Notes: a model not told the origin generated them from the letters alone. A stretch of 38,139 bases of DNA from DATJBF01 sp035515475 (GCA_035515475.1 DATJBF010000026.1:1-38139), one strand, 5' to 3'; counted from the stretch's first letter, positions 25,481 through 35,982 are shown. Made by a program: numbers and translations.

Positions 25481-26808
25481 AGGTTGTTTTGGCCGTCACC
25501 GTCGGGATCCGCCGTGTCGGCGGCTTGTGGACAGTCGATGCAGCCGAAGTAGTGCATTTGCCACGCTTGGGACGGCGTGAACACCGTGATCGGATTGTTC
25601 GACGCGGTCAGGCTGGCGCCGGCCAGATTACTGGCCACCAGCGTGACGGTGTATGTATCCGCTGTGGCGTAGGTATGCGTGAAACTGGCGCTGCTTTCCG
25701 TGTTGGTTGTGGCGCCATCGCCGAGGTCCCAGAACAAACTGAGTGGCTCAAAGCCGGTCGAGGCGTCGGTGAACATAACGGTCAAGGGCGGCGAGCCGTT
25801 GGTCGGGCTGGCTGTGAACGCAGCGAGCGGTAGATGGCCCGCACCCGCGTTGTTGGTGACGACGACTGCGAGGCCGGTGGCACTGTCCAGCGTGTAATCA
25901 TAGGGAGGCGTGAAGACGGTCGAGTTTGAAGCCCAGGTGGGGACGGTGGTGCCGTTCGTGAACACGTTGCCGTCATTCCAGTGGATCAATCCTTGTTGGT
26001 CGCTGGAGCTGTAGTTCTTCCAAATATTGGTGACATGATCAAAAGAGTTGTTCTCGAGCAGTATCTGGCAGTCAGTACCCACCCCCACGCAATAATTGTT
26101 GTTCGAGCAATCATAGTAGTTGTCGTAGACGTGGTTCAGGCCGAACCGCACCCGGGGCATTCGCTCCTGGCACAATGGGCCCCACCAGTTATGATGGAAC
26201 GTGACGTGCAACGTGCCCAGGTCGTTGGTCAACGCGTCGTCAGACCCCACGAGGTTGACGAACCGATGGGAGCCCTGGGTGATATAGAAGAACTTGCACC
26301 AGGAAACGGTGACGTAGTCGGCCTGTTCGGTGACGTCCACTTCGCCGTCGCTGCAGTCGTAGAACGTGCAGTGGTCCACCCAGACATGATGGGCGCCATT
26401 GTCGATCGTGATGCCATCGCTGCCGAACGGGTCGGAGATGAAGAGGTTGCGGAAAACGATGTTGCTGACGGTCGGGCCGCTCAGCTTGAGTCGACCGATG
26501 AAAGTCGCATTGGTGCCCAGGCCGATAATGGTTTTGTCGGCTGCCAAGCTGAGGCCGGCAGAGATGTTGGTGGTGATGGTGCCGACGATCTGCACGACGT
26601 ACGGCACATTCGTCTTGGCGTAGCTGGCGAAATCGACCTCGTTGCTGACCGTGACGGTGGGGCCGGCTTGGCCGCCCGTGGTGTCCCCGTTGACCGTGGC
26701 ATAGCCATCCGCCGCCCGTGCCGAGGAACACGTTGCGGCAACCAGCCCTGTCAGGGCCACCGGTATCGCTCGGCGAACCTTACGCGCGAGAACCAAAAGC
26801 GCCTTCAT
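25183..26808 (-). CDS. Secreted PL1 pectate lyase with PKD domain and C-terminal DGDG module
   Basis: A 541-aa protein starting at ATG 26808 with GGGAG upstream; the frame is open to 27021 but lacks signal character. The signal peptide (V-A-L-T-G-L-V-A-A-T-C-S-S-A-R-A) is followed by a PL1 beta-helix (~35-320) with V-W-V-D-H-C-T-F near 140 and the lyase motif M-P-R-V-R-F-G near 216, preceded by H-H-N-W-W. It cuts polygalacturonate by beta-elimination, usually with Ca2+. A PKD domain (~326-412, W-D-L-G-D-G) and the module D-P-D-G-D-G...AGTDPT...RFYRIRLVP (~417-541) follow. It lies downstream of the other PL1 gene on the same strand; their C-terminal DNA is clearly similar. Confidence 0.9.
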   Translation of the reverse strand: MKALLVLARKVRRAIPVALTGLVAATCSSARAADGYATVNGDTTGGQAGPTVTVSNEVDFASYAKTNVPYVVQIVGTITTNISAGLSLAADKTIIGLGTNATFIGRLKLSGPTVSNIVFRNLFISDPFGSDGITIDNGAHHVWVDHCTFYDCSDGEVDVTEQADYVTVSWCKFFYITQGSHRFVNLVGSDDALTNDLGTLHVTFHHNWWGPLCQERMPRVRFGLNHVYDNYYDCSNNNYCVGVGTDCQILLENNSFDHVTNIWKNYSSSDQQGLIHWNDGNVFTNGTTVPTWASNSTVFTPPYDYTLDSATGLAVVVTNNAGAGHLPLAAFTASPTNGSPPLTVMFTDASTGFEPLSLFWDLGDGATTNTESSASFTHTYATADTYTVTLVASNLAGASLTASNNPITVFTPSQAWQMHYFGCIDCPQAADTADPDGDGQNNLAEFLAGTDPTSALSSLRIVSATKTGDDVLITWTTAGGRTNAVQASSGDETGGYTTNFLDITTPPHIIIPGNGDATNHYLDEGGATNTPSRFYRIRLVP

Positions 26809-26959
26809 GGGAATCTCCCGGCTGTGATTCTTTCCCTTCCGCAGTATCAGACGCACCCACCGCGAGGTGGACGACGTGCGCACGGCGTTCCCGTTGCGCA
26901 CACCATAATCGATCCGGCGTGACCGGTAAAGCCGGAACTCTCGCCGGACCGAGCCGATG

Positions 26960-29374
26960 CTAGGGCACCAACCGGATCCGGTAGAATCGCGCTGGCGAAT
27001 TGGTCGCGCCGCCCTCGTCAATATAGTTCGTGGTCACGTCTCCACTGCCGCCGATGATGATGTGCGGCGGTGCGGTGATGTCCAAGAAATTGGTGGTGTA
27101 GCTACCGGTCGAGTCGCCGTTACATGCCTGCACGGCGTTGGTCCGGCCGCCGGCCGTGGTCCAGGTGATCAACATGCTGTTCCCCGTCTGCGTGGCGGAG
27201 ATGATTCTCAAGCCCGACAAGGCGCTGGTAGGATCGGTGCCGGCGAGGAATTCGTTGGTGTTACTGATCCCATCGCCATCGAAATCCGCGTCGCCGCCAC
27301 AGAGCGCGCAATTGGTGCTGTTGAAGTACTGGAGTTGCCATGATTGAAATGCCGTGAGCACGTTGATCACGTTGTTTGACACCAGCGTGCTCGTGCCGAC
27401 GGAATTGCTGGCGGTCAACGTCACGGTGAACGTGCCAGCCGGGTACGCATGTGTGAAGTTCGCACCCGCAGCCGTGTTGGTGGTTGTGTTGTCACCGAGG
27501 TCCCAGAACAGACCGGTCGGCGACCCGCTGGATGCATCGGTGAAAGTCACGGTCAACGGTTCCGTACCCGAGGTCGGACTGGCGGTGAAACTGGCCGTCG
27601 GCGATGAGCCTCCGCCGGCCGAGGTCAGCGTCGCGTACGCGCTGGTGACAGGGCCGACACTGTTGCTTACGATTACGGAATAGGTACCGATGTCGGACGG
27701 CTGCACGTTGGTGATTGTCAGGGTCATATTGGTGCCGCCGGCCACCGGCGAGTTCGTATTGAAACACCACTGGTACCACAGGGGCAGGCTGCCGTACGCG
27801 GTGACATTGAGCGTGACATTCGTCTGCCCGTTGGTGACGGATTGGCTGAGCGGGTTGACATCGATCATCGGCGCGGTGTCGGGATACGTAGTCGCCAGCC
27901 AGTTGGTTTTGTCCCAAGTCAGCACGCCGGCGCCCGCGCCGGCGGTGGGGCTGGTGAGGATGTCGTGGAGCTGACTCGGGTCATGCATGGTGTAGGTATA
28001 CGGCAATTGACCGTTGGTCGTATTCCACGAGAAGGCGAAGCCGTTGGTGGAAGCCTGGGCTGGTCCAAAACACGAAAAACCGAGGGTGTTGGTGCTGTCA
28101 CCTTGGTAATTCGTCGCTGAGCCGCCAACGACGTCCATATGGTAAATGGAGTCGAGCGCCATGATTTTGCCGGTGTAGGCTGGATTGTTCGTATCGGTCT
28201 GATTGTTGCGCAACGGCCAGAGGCAATCGATATAGACCGATTTTTCGACAAGGACGGCGCCGTTCTCGGTGGAGATGCTGCCGTTGACGGGAGGATTGAA
28301 GCTGTAGTTGTTGTTGAGGTTGGTCCAACTCGCCGGGGTCATTGCATCCGCAACGGCATCGCGCAGGTGCTTGGCGGCCAACACCGACGTATCGTCAACA
28401 TAGATATTGTAATCGTGTGCATTGCCCGCCCGCAACCGCGGCATGCAGCGGTCCCAGACCCCTTCGACCAGTTGATGGTGGAAGGTCATCGACAACGTCG
28501 CATTGTTCGAGTCGAGGTCAGACTGACCCGCCAGGTGCGTCTTGTCGTGCGCTTGCATGATTTGGACGATGTCGGTCGTGCTGTAACCGTTTGTGCGCAG
28601 GAAATTGTACATCGCGTAGTTGGACTTGTTGGATTCCAGGGCGTTGATTTGTTGCCAGACCCAACTGTTGGGATTGGTCGCACCGTCATCCCCCACATAC
28701 TTGTTCCAGGAAAACGTCACGTGCGAGACGCCGGCCTTTTGGTCGACGACGCCATCGTAGGACTTGGTGAACGTGCAATGGTCGATCCAGAGGTTGCTGA
28801 CCGCGCCGCCGTTGCCGACGGTGATGAAGTCCCAATCGTTCCTGTCGTATTGTCCCTTGGTGTTTTCGTCCCATTCCCAATTCTCATCGAACTTCAAATT
28901 GCGGACGATGATGTTGGTACAACTTTTGATGTTGAAGTTGCAGTGCTTGATGGTGGCGCCGTTGGCCGAGAAAATCGTGAGACCGCCTCTGGGTTTGATA
29001 TCGATCAGGCTTTCGCCGGTGTTCAGGAGAACCGGGTGCAACAGCGGCGTGTTGTTCTGGCGGAACGGGCCGACGGCCTGCACCGCCGAGCCGACTTCAT
29101 TCCAGCCGAGGCTCAAGTCGTTCATGATCTCGATGACCTTGACCGAGCCATTGGTCTTGTAAGCGGACTGGAGGGCGTTGGCGAAGCCGAGCGCGTTCGT
29201 GACTTTCACGTAGGACGGGTCAGTTTCGGGGATCACGCCGCCGCCAGTGGTCGCGTTGCCGAAACCGGTCAGATTGTACCAGCTCCTGACGACCGGCACG
29301 GCGCCAGAACCGGACAAAGGTAGTCCGAAAAGAATGGTCAATGCGGAAGTAACTATCAATAGGCGTTTTATCAT
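26960..29374 (-). CDS. Secreted PL1 pectate lyase with Ig-like, PKD and C-terminal DGDG module
   Basis: An 804-aa protein starting at ATG 29374 (AAGGGAA about 8 nt upstream), preferred over the frame start at 29392. The signal peptide is K-R-L-L-I-V-T-S-A-L-T-I-L-F-G. The PL1 beta-helix (~30-495) has L-W-I-D-H-C-T-F near 193 and M-P-R-L-R-A-G near 310, where the last residues differ from the R-F-G of its neighbour. An Ig-like domain (~500-585), a PKD domain (~591-671, W-D-L-G-D-N) and the C-terminal module with F-D-G-D-G...AGTDPT...RFYRIRLVP (~678-804) follow. It probably depolymerises homogalacturonan outside the cell. Long inserts in the catalytic domain make it larger than the neighbouring lyase. 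Confidence 0.88.
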   Translation of the reverse strand: MIKRLLIVTSALTILFGLPLSGSGAVPVVRSWYNLTGFGNATTGGGVIPETDPSYVKVTNALGFANALQSAYKTNGSVKVIEIMNDLSLGWNEVGSAVQAVGPFRQNNTPLLHPVLLNTGESLIDIKPRGGLTIFSANGATIKHCNFNIKSCTNIIVRNLKFDENWEWDENTKGQYDRNDWDFITVGNGGAVSNLWIDHCTFTKSYDGVVDQKAGVSHVTFSWNKYVGDDGATNPNSWVWQQINALESNKSNYAMYNFLRTNGYSTTDIVQIMQAHDKTHLAGQSDLDSNNATLSMTFHHQLVEGVWDRCMPRLRAGNAHDYNIYVDDTSVLAAKHLRDAVADAMTPASWTNLNNNYSFNPPVNGSISTENGAVLVEKSVYIDCLWPLRNNQTDTNNPAYTGKIMALDSIYHMDVVGGSATNYQGDSTNTLGFSCFGPAQASTNGFAFSWNTTNGQLPYTYTMHDPSQLHDILTSPTAGAGAGVLTWDKTNWLATTYPDTAPMIDVNPLSQSVTNGQTNVTLNVTAYGSLPLWYQWCFNTNSPVAGGTNMTLTITNVQPSDIGTYSVIVSNSVGPVTSAYATLTSAGGGSSPTASFTASPTSGTEPLTVTFTDASSGSPTGLFWDLGDNTTTNTAAGANFTHAYPAGTFTVTLTASNSVGTSTLVSNNVINVLTAFQSWQLQYFNSTNCALCGGDADFDGDGISNTNEFLAGTDPTSALSGLRIISATQTGNSMLITWTTAGGRTNAVQACNGDSTGSYTTNFLDITAPPHIIIGGSGDVTTNYIDEGGATNSPARFYRIRLVP

Positions 29375-29460
29375 AAATCGTTCCCTTCGCACCTAAAGGA
29401 TATGCGGACCCCGATAAAACCGCCCGAAGGAAGCCACTGCTAACGTCGCGCGGAACGTCC

Positions 29461-29497
29461 GAACCGAATGCATTCGCATCGTATTCTACATCGGTTC
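29461..29497. promoter_or_regulatory. Palindromic site upstream of the pectate lyase gene
   Basis: A perfect 12-bp palindrome CGAATGCATTCG (29465-29476) lies within a larger inverted repeat GAACCGA (29461-29467) / TCGGTTC (29491-29497), 87-123 bp before the pectate lyase start. It is a possible operator; no matching site is seen elsewhere in the window. Confidence 0.25.
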
Positions 29498-29675
29498 ACA
29501 ACCGCTACTTTGGTGCTAACTTTGGCCGCATAGTAGCGGATTCCGCGAGGATAGTCAACGACATAGCCCACAACCCGTCGGAACCGGTTGGTGCATAGCA
29601 ACAAGCCGTTGTAGATCGGGGGCTGCGCCCAGTATGTTTGGATCGTTCCTCAGGGGAGCGAGTGGCCCGCGGGGC

Positions 29676-30620
29676 TTAATGCCGTTCCCAACCGCCGACA
29701 AAGGCGTCCACGCACCGGGCAAACTCACGCGAGTACCCGCCTTCCAGTACGGCGAAGCACGGCAATGACCGCGAGCCACTGGCCGTGGCCTTCGGTGGCC
29801 TTGTGAAATCAGCGATTCGCCGCCCGATGTCACGGAACGTTTCGACCTCCAGTCCCATGTGTGTAATCGGATCGTCCTTGTACGAGTCAAATCCGGCGGA
29901 CACGGCCAGCAAATCGGGTTGGAAATTGCGGATCCGGTCGAAACCGTCAACGAGCGCGGCGAGGAATTGTTCCGGGCCCGTGCCCGGCGGGAGCGGGTAG
30001 TTGAGGCAGTTGGCGTCGGTTGTCGTGCCCGTACCTGGATAACACGGCGATTGATGTAGCGACACGTACAGCACGCGCTCGTCGCCGCGGAAGATGTCCT
30101 CGGTTCCGTTGCCGTGGTGACAATCGAAATCGAGGATGGCAACTTTGCGAACGGTCTTTTCGAATTGCGGCCCTGGCCCCTCAGCGTCTCGCAGGCTCGG
30201 CTTCGGATTTCGGATGTCGAGATTCTTCGCTACCGCGATGGCGATGTTGTTGAAATAGCAGAACCCCATGATGCGGTTGCGCTCGGCGTGATGCCCCGGC
30301 GGGCGCATCAGGGAGAACGACGGTTGGCCTGTCAGCGCGTGTTCGGCAGCGAGGATGGCTCCGCCCGCCGCCAGCTTCGCGATCTCGAAGATGTTCGGAA
30401 AAACCGGCGTGTCGGCGTCGGAAAACGTCCCCGTGCGCACGGCGTCGAGCATCTCGCGGGTATGAACCCGCAGGATGTCCACGTCCGCGCACGGCTCGGG
30501 AGCGGTCCACGTGTGGAATTCCTTGTGCAGTTGGGCAACCGCGGCGCGCACGCGCTCCGGGGTCTCGGGGTGGCCCGGTGCGGCGTAGTCCAGGCAGCGC
30601 GGCGAGTAGACGATGTTCAT
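29676..30620 (-). CDS. Histone deacetylase-family protein (acetyl-lysine/acetylpolyamine deacetylase type)
   Basis: A 314-aa protein of the bacterial HDAC-like (arginase/deacetylase fold) family, hydrolysing amide-linked acetyl groups with Zn2+. Motifs are R-P-P-G-H110-H111-A, G-F-C-Y-F-N-N, D164-F-D166-C-H168-H169-G-N-G-T with zinc ligands D166 and H168, Y-P-G-T-G and S-A-G-F-D. The catalytic set looks complete. The start is ATG 30620, 6 bp after the stop of a tiny lipoprotein gene, so the two are probably one transcript. The true substrate (protein lysine, polyamine or another amide) cannot be read from sequence. The 3' flank to 29375 holds no other gene. Confidence 0.9.
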   Translation of the reverse strand: MNIVYSPRCLDYAAPGHPETPERVRAAVAQLHKEFHTWTAPEPCADVDILRVHTREMLDAVRTGTFSDADTPVFPNIFEIAKLAAGGAILAAEHALTGQPSFSLMRPPGHHAERNRIMGFCYFNNIAIAVAKNLDIRNPKPSLRDAEGPGPQFEKTVRKVAILDFDCHHGNGTEDIFRGDERVLYVSLHQSPCYPGTGTTTDANCLNYPLPPGTGPEQFLAALVDGFDRIRNFQPDLLAVSAGFDSYKDDPITHMGLEVETFRDIGRRIADFTRPPKATASGSRSLPCFAVLEGGYSREFARCVDAFVGGWERH

Positions 30621-30626
30621 TCCCGG

Positions 30627-30770
30627 TCAGTAATCCTGGAGCGGGTCGCGCTCGTAAAGATGGCCGTGAGTCGACTCCGACAGTTTCTTCTGGAGATCGG
30701 CGGGGGTTTGTTCAAACGCCGCGCAACCCGCCACGAGCGCCAACAACCCCGCCATCAGTAAGGCCTTCAT
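30627..30770 (-). CDS. Small lipoprotein, 47 aa
   Basis: A short gene from ATG 30770 encoding MKALLMAGLLALVAGCAAFE, a complete lipoprotein signal with lipobox L-V-A-G-C16, then about 30 residues ending G-H-L-Y-E-R-D-P-L-Q-D-Y before TGA at 30627-30629. The mature peptide is charged and would be lipid-anchored in the outer or inner membrane. It lies 6 bp upstream of the HDAC-family start on the same strand and about 100 bp from the divergent ftsH start. The function is unknown. The ideal lipobox makes a real gene likely despite its size. Confidence 0.65.
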   Translation of the reverse strand: MKALLMAGLLALVAGCAAFEQTPADLQKKLSESTHGHLYERDPLQDY

Positions 30771-30870
30771 GCTCGTCTTCGCTCAGTATAACAGTACCGC
30801 CGGCTTGGCGCAAACCTATCTGTTGCAATGGCCCGGGCGCTATGCTACGTTCGAACGGTTTACGTCTCTT

Positions 30871-32901
<2,031 letters not shown>

Positions 32902-32947
32902 GTTTCATCAGGGCGCATCTGACGCTTCACCGACATCTGGCCGTGCT

Positions 32948-33025
32948 GTAGCCGCGGCGCTCCGTCGCCGCGCCCCCTTGGACGGCAAACCCTGTAATCT
33001 CACGCCGGCAGAGCGGCGTGGCTAC
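32948..33025. repeat. GTAGCC...GGCTAC palindromic repeat, copy 4
   Basis: GTAGCC at 32948-32953 and GGCTAC at 33020-33025 bracket two hairpins: GCGGCG-ctccgt-CGCCGC and CACGCC...GGCGTG. It lies in the spacer between the convergent ftsH and SDR genes, where it could act as a bidirectional terminator or mRNA end stabiliser. Confidence 0.75.
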
Positions 33026-33068
33026 ATCTCCCCGGGTTCGGATGAGGCGCTTTGTACAGTCGAGACGG

Positions 33069-33743
33069 CTACCACGGGATTTCCTGGCGTTCGCCAAGGA
33101 ACTTGCCGGTCAGATCGTGCGGCGCATCCGTCGCCAGCCACACAATCGTGTCGGCGCCTTCCTCGACGCTGCGCGGCGCAGTCGGGCCACCCATGTCGGT
33201 GCGGACCCAGCCGGGGCAAGCTGAATTCACCGCAATGCCCCGGTCGCGCAACGCGGCGGCCAGTTGGCAGGTGACGGCGTTGAGCGCCGTCTTGGAAATG
33301 CAGTACGCGGGCGACCAAGTGCCCATGTCGCTCAACTGTCCCCCGCGGCTTGAGACGTTGATGATCCGGGCCGCGTCGCTTTTCGCCAACGCCGGCACGA
33401 ACGCTTGGGCCACCTGCAACGCGCCGAATGTGTTGGTTTCCAGGGTGCGTCTCAGAATCTCGGCTTCGAGCGTGAGGACATTCTCGTCGCCGTCTTCGAT
33501 GATGCCGGCGTTATTGACCAGCACATCGAGACGATCGATCTGCCGCGCGGCGTTGCGGATACTTTCCGGGTCGGTCACGTCGAGTTGGACAAACGTGGCC
33601 GTGCCGGAGATGGCGCGGACGGCCTTCTCGCCCGCCGCCTGGTTCCGTGCGCCGATGAGCACGTGGAAACCCTGCGCGGCCAGTTGGCAGGCGACCTCGA
33701 ACCCGATGCCTTTGTTGGCGCCGGTAATGAGCGCGATTTTCAC
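33069..33743 (-). CDS. Short-chain dehydrogenase/reductase (SDR)
   Basis: A 224-aa NAD(P)-dependent oxidoreductase, carbonyl-reductase-like. GTG 33743 is chosen because the protein then begins M-K-I-A-L-I-T-G-A-N-K-G-I-G, the normal SDR start; the frame is open to 33947 but the extra residues are basic and run through a palindromic repeat. Motifs are T-G-A-N-K-G-I-G (7-14), N-N-A-G, S-S and Y-C-I-S-K, then C-P-G-W-V-R-T-D-M-G. The cofactor pattern resembles NADPH-using members. The substrate is unknown. It converges with ftsH. Confidence 0.85.
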   Translation of the reverse strand: MKIALITGANKGIGFEVACQLAAQGFHVLIGARNQAAGEKAVRAISGTATFVQLDVTDPESIRNAARQIDRLDVLVNNAGIIEDGDENVLTLEAEILRRTLETNTFGALQVAQAFVPALAKSDAARIINVSSRGGQLSDMGTWSPAYCISKTALNAVTCQLAAALRDRGIAVNSACPGWVRTDMGGPTAPRSVEEGADTIVWLATDAPHDLTGKFLGERQEIPW

Positions 33744-33822
33744 ACCGGTTTGGATGCGCGGGGTGGGAAATCCGGTGCGGGCTAGGACGCCGCGCGCGGA
33801 ACGGTTGCCACCTTGATCATGG

Positions 33823-33869
33823 GTAGGGCCGCGCTGCGCTGTGGCCACGGACACGCGGCAGCGTGCTAC
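33823..33869. repeat. Degenerate GTAG...CTAC palindromic repeat, copy 5
   Basis: GTAG (33823-33826) and CTAC (33866-33869) bracket GGCC...GGCC and the hairpin CACGC-ggca-GCGTG. The layout matches copies 2-4 but the inner stems differ. It lies between the SDR gene and the integrase gene. Confidence 0.55.
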
Positions 33870-33971
33870 CAAGGAAGACGGACGCGCTTCGCCACCAAAC
33901 CTCCACTTTCCGAAAGTCCTGCATTTGTCTCTCCGCTTACAGCCCACAACCTACCGCGCACAGTGGCTCTG

Positions 33972-35246
33972 TTATCCATCCAGCGGACTTTTCACGCCGA
34001 GGCCGGGCTTGCGCATGACATGGAGGTAGATCTGCGTAGTCGACACATCCGCGTGGCCGAGCAGGTCTTGAACCGCGCGGATGTCTGTACCTCTCTCCAA
34101 GAGATGGGTAGCGAAAGAATGACGAAGCGTGTGCGGGGTGACGCGTTTGTCCAGCCTCGCGGCGCGGGCTGCCTGACGGATGGCATGCTGAACCGTGGCG
34201 TCGAGGATGTGATGCCGGCGTTGCAGTCCGCTGCGTGGATCGTTCATCAGTTGTCGGGAAGGAAATAGCCAGTGCCATTCCCACGACTGGCCCGCTTTCG
34301 GATACTTGCGTTCCAGGCCCTCGGGGAGCCAGACACCGGGTAAACCCCCGCGTCGATCCTCCTCGAATTGTTTACGCACAGCCTCACGGTGATTTCGCAA
34401 TCGTTCCACCAAGGACTCCGGCAACAGGGTCAGCCGGTCCTTTCCACCTTTGCCCGCACGGACGATGAGCTGCCGTCGATCCAAGTCCAGGTCCTTGATG
34501 CGCAGCCGCAACAATTCCAGCAGCCGCAATCCACTGCCGTACATCAATTCGGCCATCAGGCGCGTCGTTCCTTCCAAGGCGTTGAACAGTCGCAGGCACT
34601 CTTCGCGGGACAGCACGGCTGGAACTCGCGCAGTTCGTCGCGAGGGTTCGAAGCCGCTGAAGTCACCGAGATGCTTGCCGCACGCATCACGCAGCAAAAA
34701 CACCAGCGCATTGAGCGCCTGCTTTTGAGTGGACACCGACACGCGATACTCAATGGCGAGCCGGCTGAGGAATGCTTCCACATCCTGTTCGGTGGCGTCC
34801 TCGATAGGTCGCTTTCCGAGAAACCGGGCAAACCGCCACGCCCAGCCGCGGTATGTCTGTTCGGTACGCCATTGGTAGTGCTGACTGCGTAAGCATTCGA
34901 TCATCCGACGCTCCCAAGGTGACTTACCCAGATCGGCCCGGGCCAGGGAAGGAACGTCTCTGATCCATTGGTTTTGGTAGTGTCGCGCGGTCGCAAAGAA
35001 CCAGTTCAGCGCCGCTTTCCACAGTGCCAGATTGTCGGCGGACGGATCTTCCCGGCGTTGAGCGGATTCGACAAAGCGGCGGGCCGAAGCAATACTGGCG
35101 CGAGTCTGCGTGAGTTTGCAGTAACCGAGGTAGCGGACAATAATGCGACGATAGGACTCGCGCTGCTGTTCGGGCAGCGTGGCCTTCCGCAGCGCGAGGG
35201 CCCATTCCGGGAAATAGACTGGTCGTTCCAGCTTCTCCGACTGCAT
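33972..35246 (-). CDS. intI: Integron integrase (IntI-type tyrosine recombinase)
   Basis: A 424-aa tyrosine recombinase. Catalytic residues are R241 (G-S-G-L-R-L-L-E), H372-x2-R375 (T-P-H-T-L-R-H-S-F-A-T-H), H398 (L-L-G-H-A-D) and Y407 (T-Q-I-Y-L-H). The segment L311-E-R-K-Y-P-K-A-G-Q-S-W-E-W-H-W-L-F-P-S, followed by P-R-S-G...R-R-H-H, is the extra patch that separates IntI from XerC/D. Residues 1-105 are an N-terminal extension absent from the 337-aa class 1 enzyme and look like an additional SAM-like core-binding domain before the usual one (~110-200). IntI folds the bottom strand of attC hairpins and recombines them with attI. It faces away from the five cassettes, the standard integron layout. 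All catalytic residues are present. Confidence 0.93.
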   Translation of the reverse strand: MQSEKLERPVYFPEWALALRKATLPEQQRESYRRIIVRYLGYCKLTQTRASIASARRFVESAQRREDPSADNLALWKAALNWFFATARHYQNQWIRDVPSLARADLGKSPWERRMIECLRSQHYQWRTEQTYRGWAWRFARFLGKRPIEDATEQDVEAFLSRLAIEYRVSVSTQKQALNALVFLLRDACGKHLGDFSGFEPSRRTARVPAVLSREECLRLFNALEGTTRLMAELMYGSGLRLLELLRLRIKDLDLDRRQLIVRAGKGGKDRLTLLPESLVERLRNHREAVRKQFEEDRRGGLPGVWLPEGLERKYPKAGQSWEWHWLFPSRQLMNDPRSGLQRRHHILDATVQHAIRQAARAARLDKRVTPHTLRHSFATHLLERGTDIRAVQDLLGHADVSTTQIYLHVMRKPGLGVKSPLDG

Positions 35247-35269
35247 CGACCTGACCCTGCGCTTCCTCG

Positions 35270-35469
35270 CACGACTTTGTCTTTTGCCGGAATCAATATC
35301 AAGCCAAAATCGATGTTTCCTACCTCGTGATTGCCGTCCGAACCTCCGACGACGATGTCGTAAGTGCTTGCGAATGAGATTGACGCGCGCCCAACTGCAG
35401 CCTACGCTGGCAACAGCGCACGGACTTTGTCTTTAGCAAGCTGAGTTTGTGCTATTAACACTGTTGGGC
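35270..35469 (+). other. attI: Putative attI region and first cassette junction
   Basis: The recombination point is in GTTGGGC (35463-35469), between G35463 and T35464: TTGGGC belongs to cassette 1 and is the complement of its R'' box GCCCAAC. An imperfect opposing half-site TTAAC (35455-35459) lies 3 nt before the GTT. Two direct repeats, CACGACTTTGTCTTT (35270-35284) and CACGGACTTTGTCTTT (35419-35434), flank the region and could be accessory IntI-binding sites. The left limit of attI is a guess. Confidence 0.6.
35380..35408 (+). promoter_or_regulatory. Candidate cassette promoter (Pc)
   Basis: TTGACG (35380-35385), a 17-bp spacer and TACGCT (35403-35408) resemble a sigma70-type promoter pointing into the cassette array, 55 bp before the cassette 1 junction. 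The -10 match is only fair and promoter rules for this phylum are uncertain. Confidence 0.35.
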
Positions 35470-35475
35470 GAAGCT

Positions 35476-35982
35476 ATGACGAGATGCTTGTTATTGATGT
35501 TTTGCTGCTGCTGTTTTGCCCGCTATTCGCAAGCAGCAGACCCAGAACCTGTCGCACCCACCAATGGCGTGCTCGGACTGCCTCTGAGGTCTCTCGTGAC
35601 AGTCGAAGGTTATTGTCCTCGCGCGAAGGTAGACAATGACGACATTTGGGGAGGATGGTATCAGGGCCTCGTCGTTCAAAAGCTAAATGGCCAGACGCTT
35701 TCTAACTCGGTCAGAGTTCGTATTGACAGCAAGACGCTATACGTTCCGGCGCGTACAAACGTGGTGATGAGAGGTTATGAGGATGTAGAGCTCAGGTACG
35801 GCGTTACACTCCGGTGGTGGTTCAAGATCGTCCCGGTATATTATTACGCGACGTGGTTCTATCCGGTTGAGGTGTCAGAGCCAAAAGGCTTGGCTTTCAT
35901 TCCTGAACCGGTTCCTGACCAAAGGCCCAACCATGCGGTCGAGCCAACTCGCGCCTCGGGGGGCGCTCGCGGCTCACCTTGA
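35476..35982 (+). CDS. Cassette 1: hypothetical secreted protein
   Basis: A 168-aa protein with a signal peptide (M-T-R-C-L-L-L-M-F-C-C-C-C-F-A...A-A-D). ATG 35476 is chosen over GTG 35449 because the latter lies in attI, outside the cassette, while ATG 35476 is 12 bp inside it. The body has V-T-V-E-G, a W-W-F-K-I-V-P-V-Y-Y-Y-A-T-W-F-Y-P-V-E stretch and no family I recognise. The last ~18 residues (N-H-A-V-E-P-T-R-A-S-G-G-A-R-G-S-P) are encoded by the attC site itself. The cassette spans 35464-35985. Confidence 0.65.
   Translation: MTRCLLLMFCCCCFARYSQAADPEPVAPTNGVLGLPLRSLVTVEGYCPRAKVDNDDIWGGWYQGLVVQKLNGQTLSNSVRVRIDSKTLYVPARTNVVMRGYEDVELRYGVTLRWWFKIVPVYYYATWFYPVEVSEPKGLAFIPEPVPDQRPNHAVEPTRASGGARGSP

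Noticed and set aside
33069..33947. Longer SDR product starting at 33947
   Set aside because: The added 68 residues are basic, run across a palindromic repeat and precede the normal SDR start motif; GTG 33743 fits the family.
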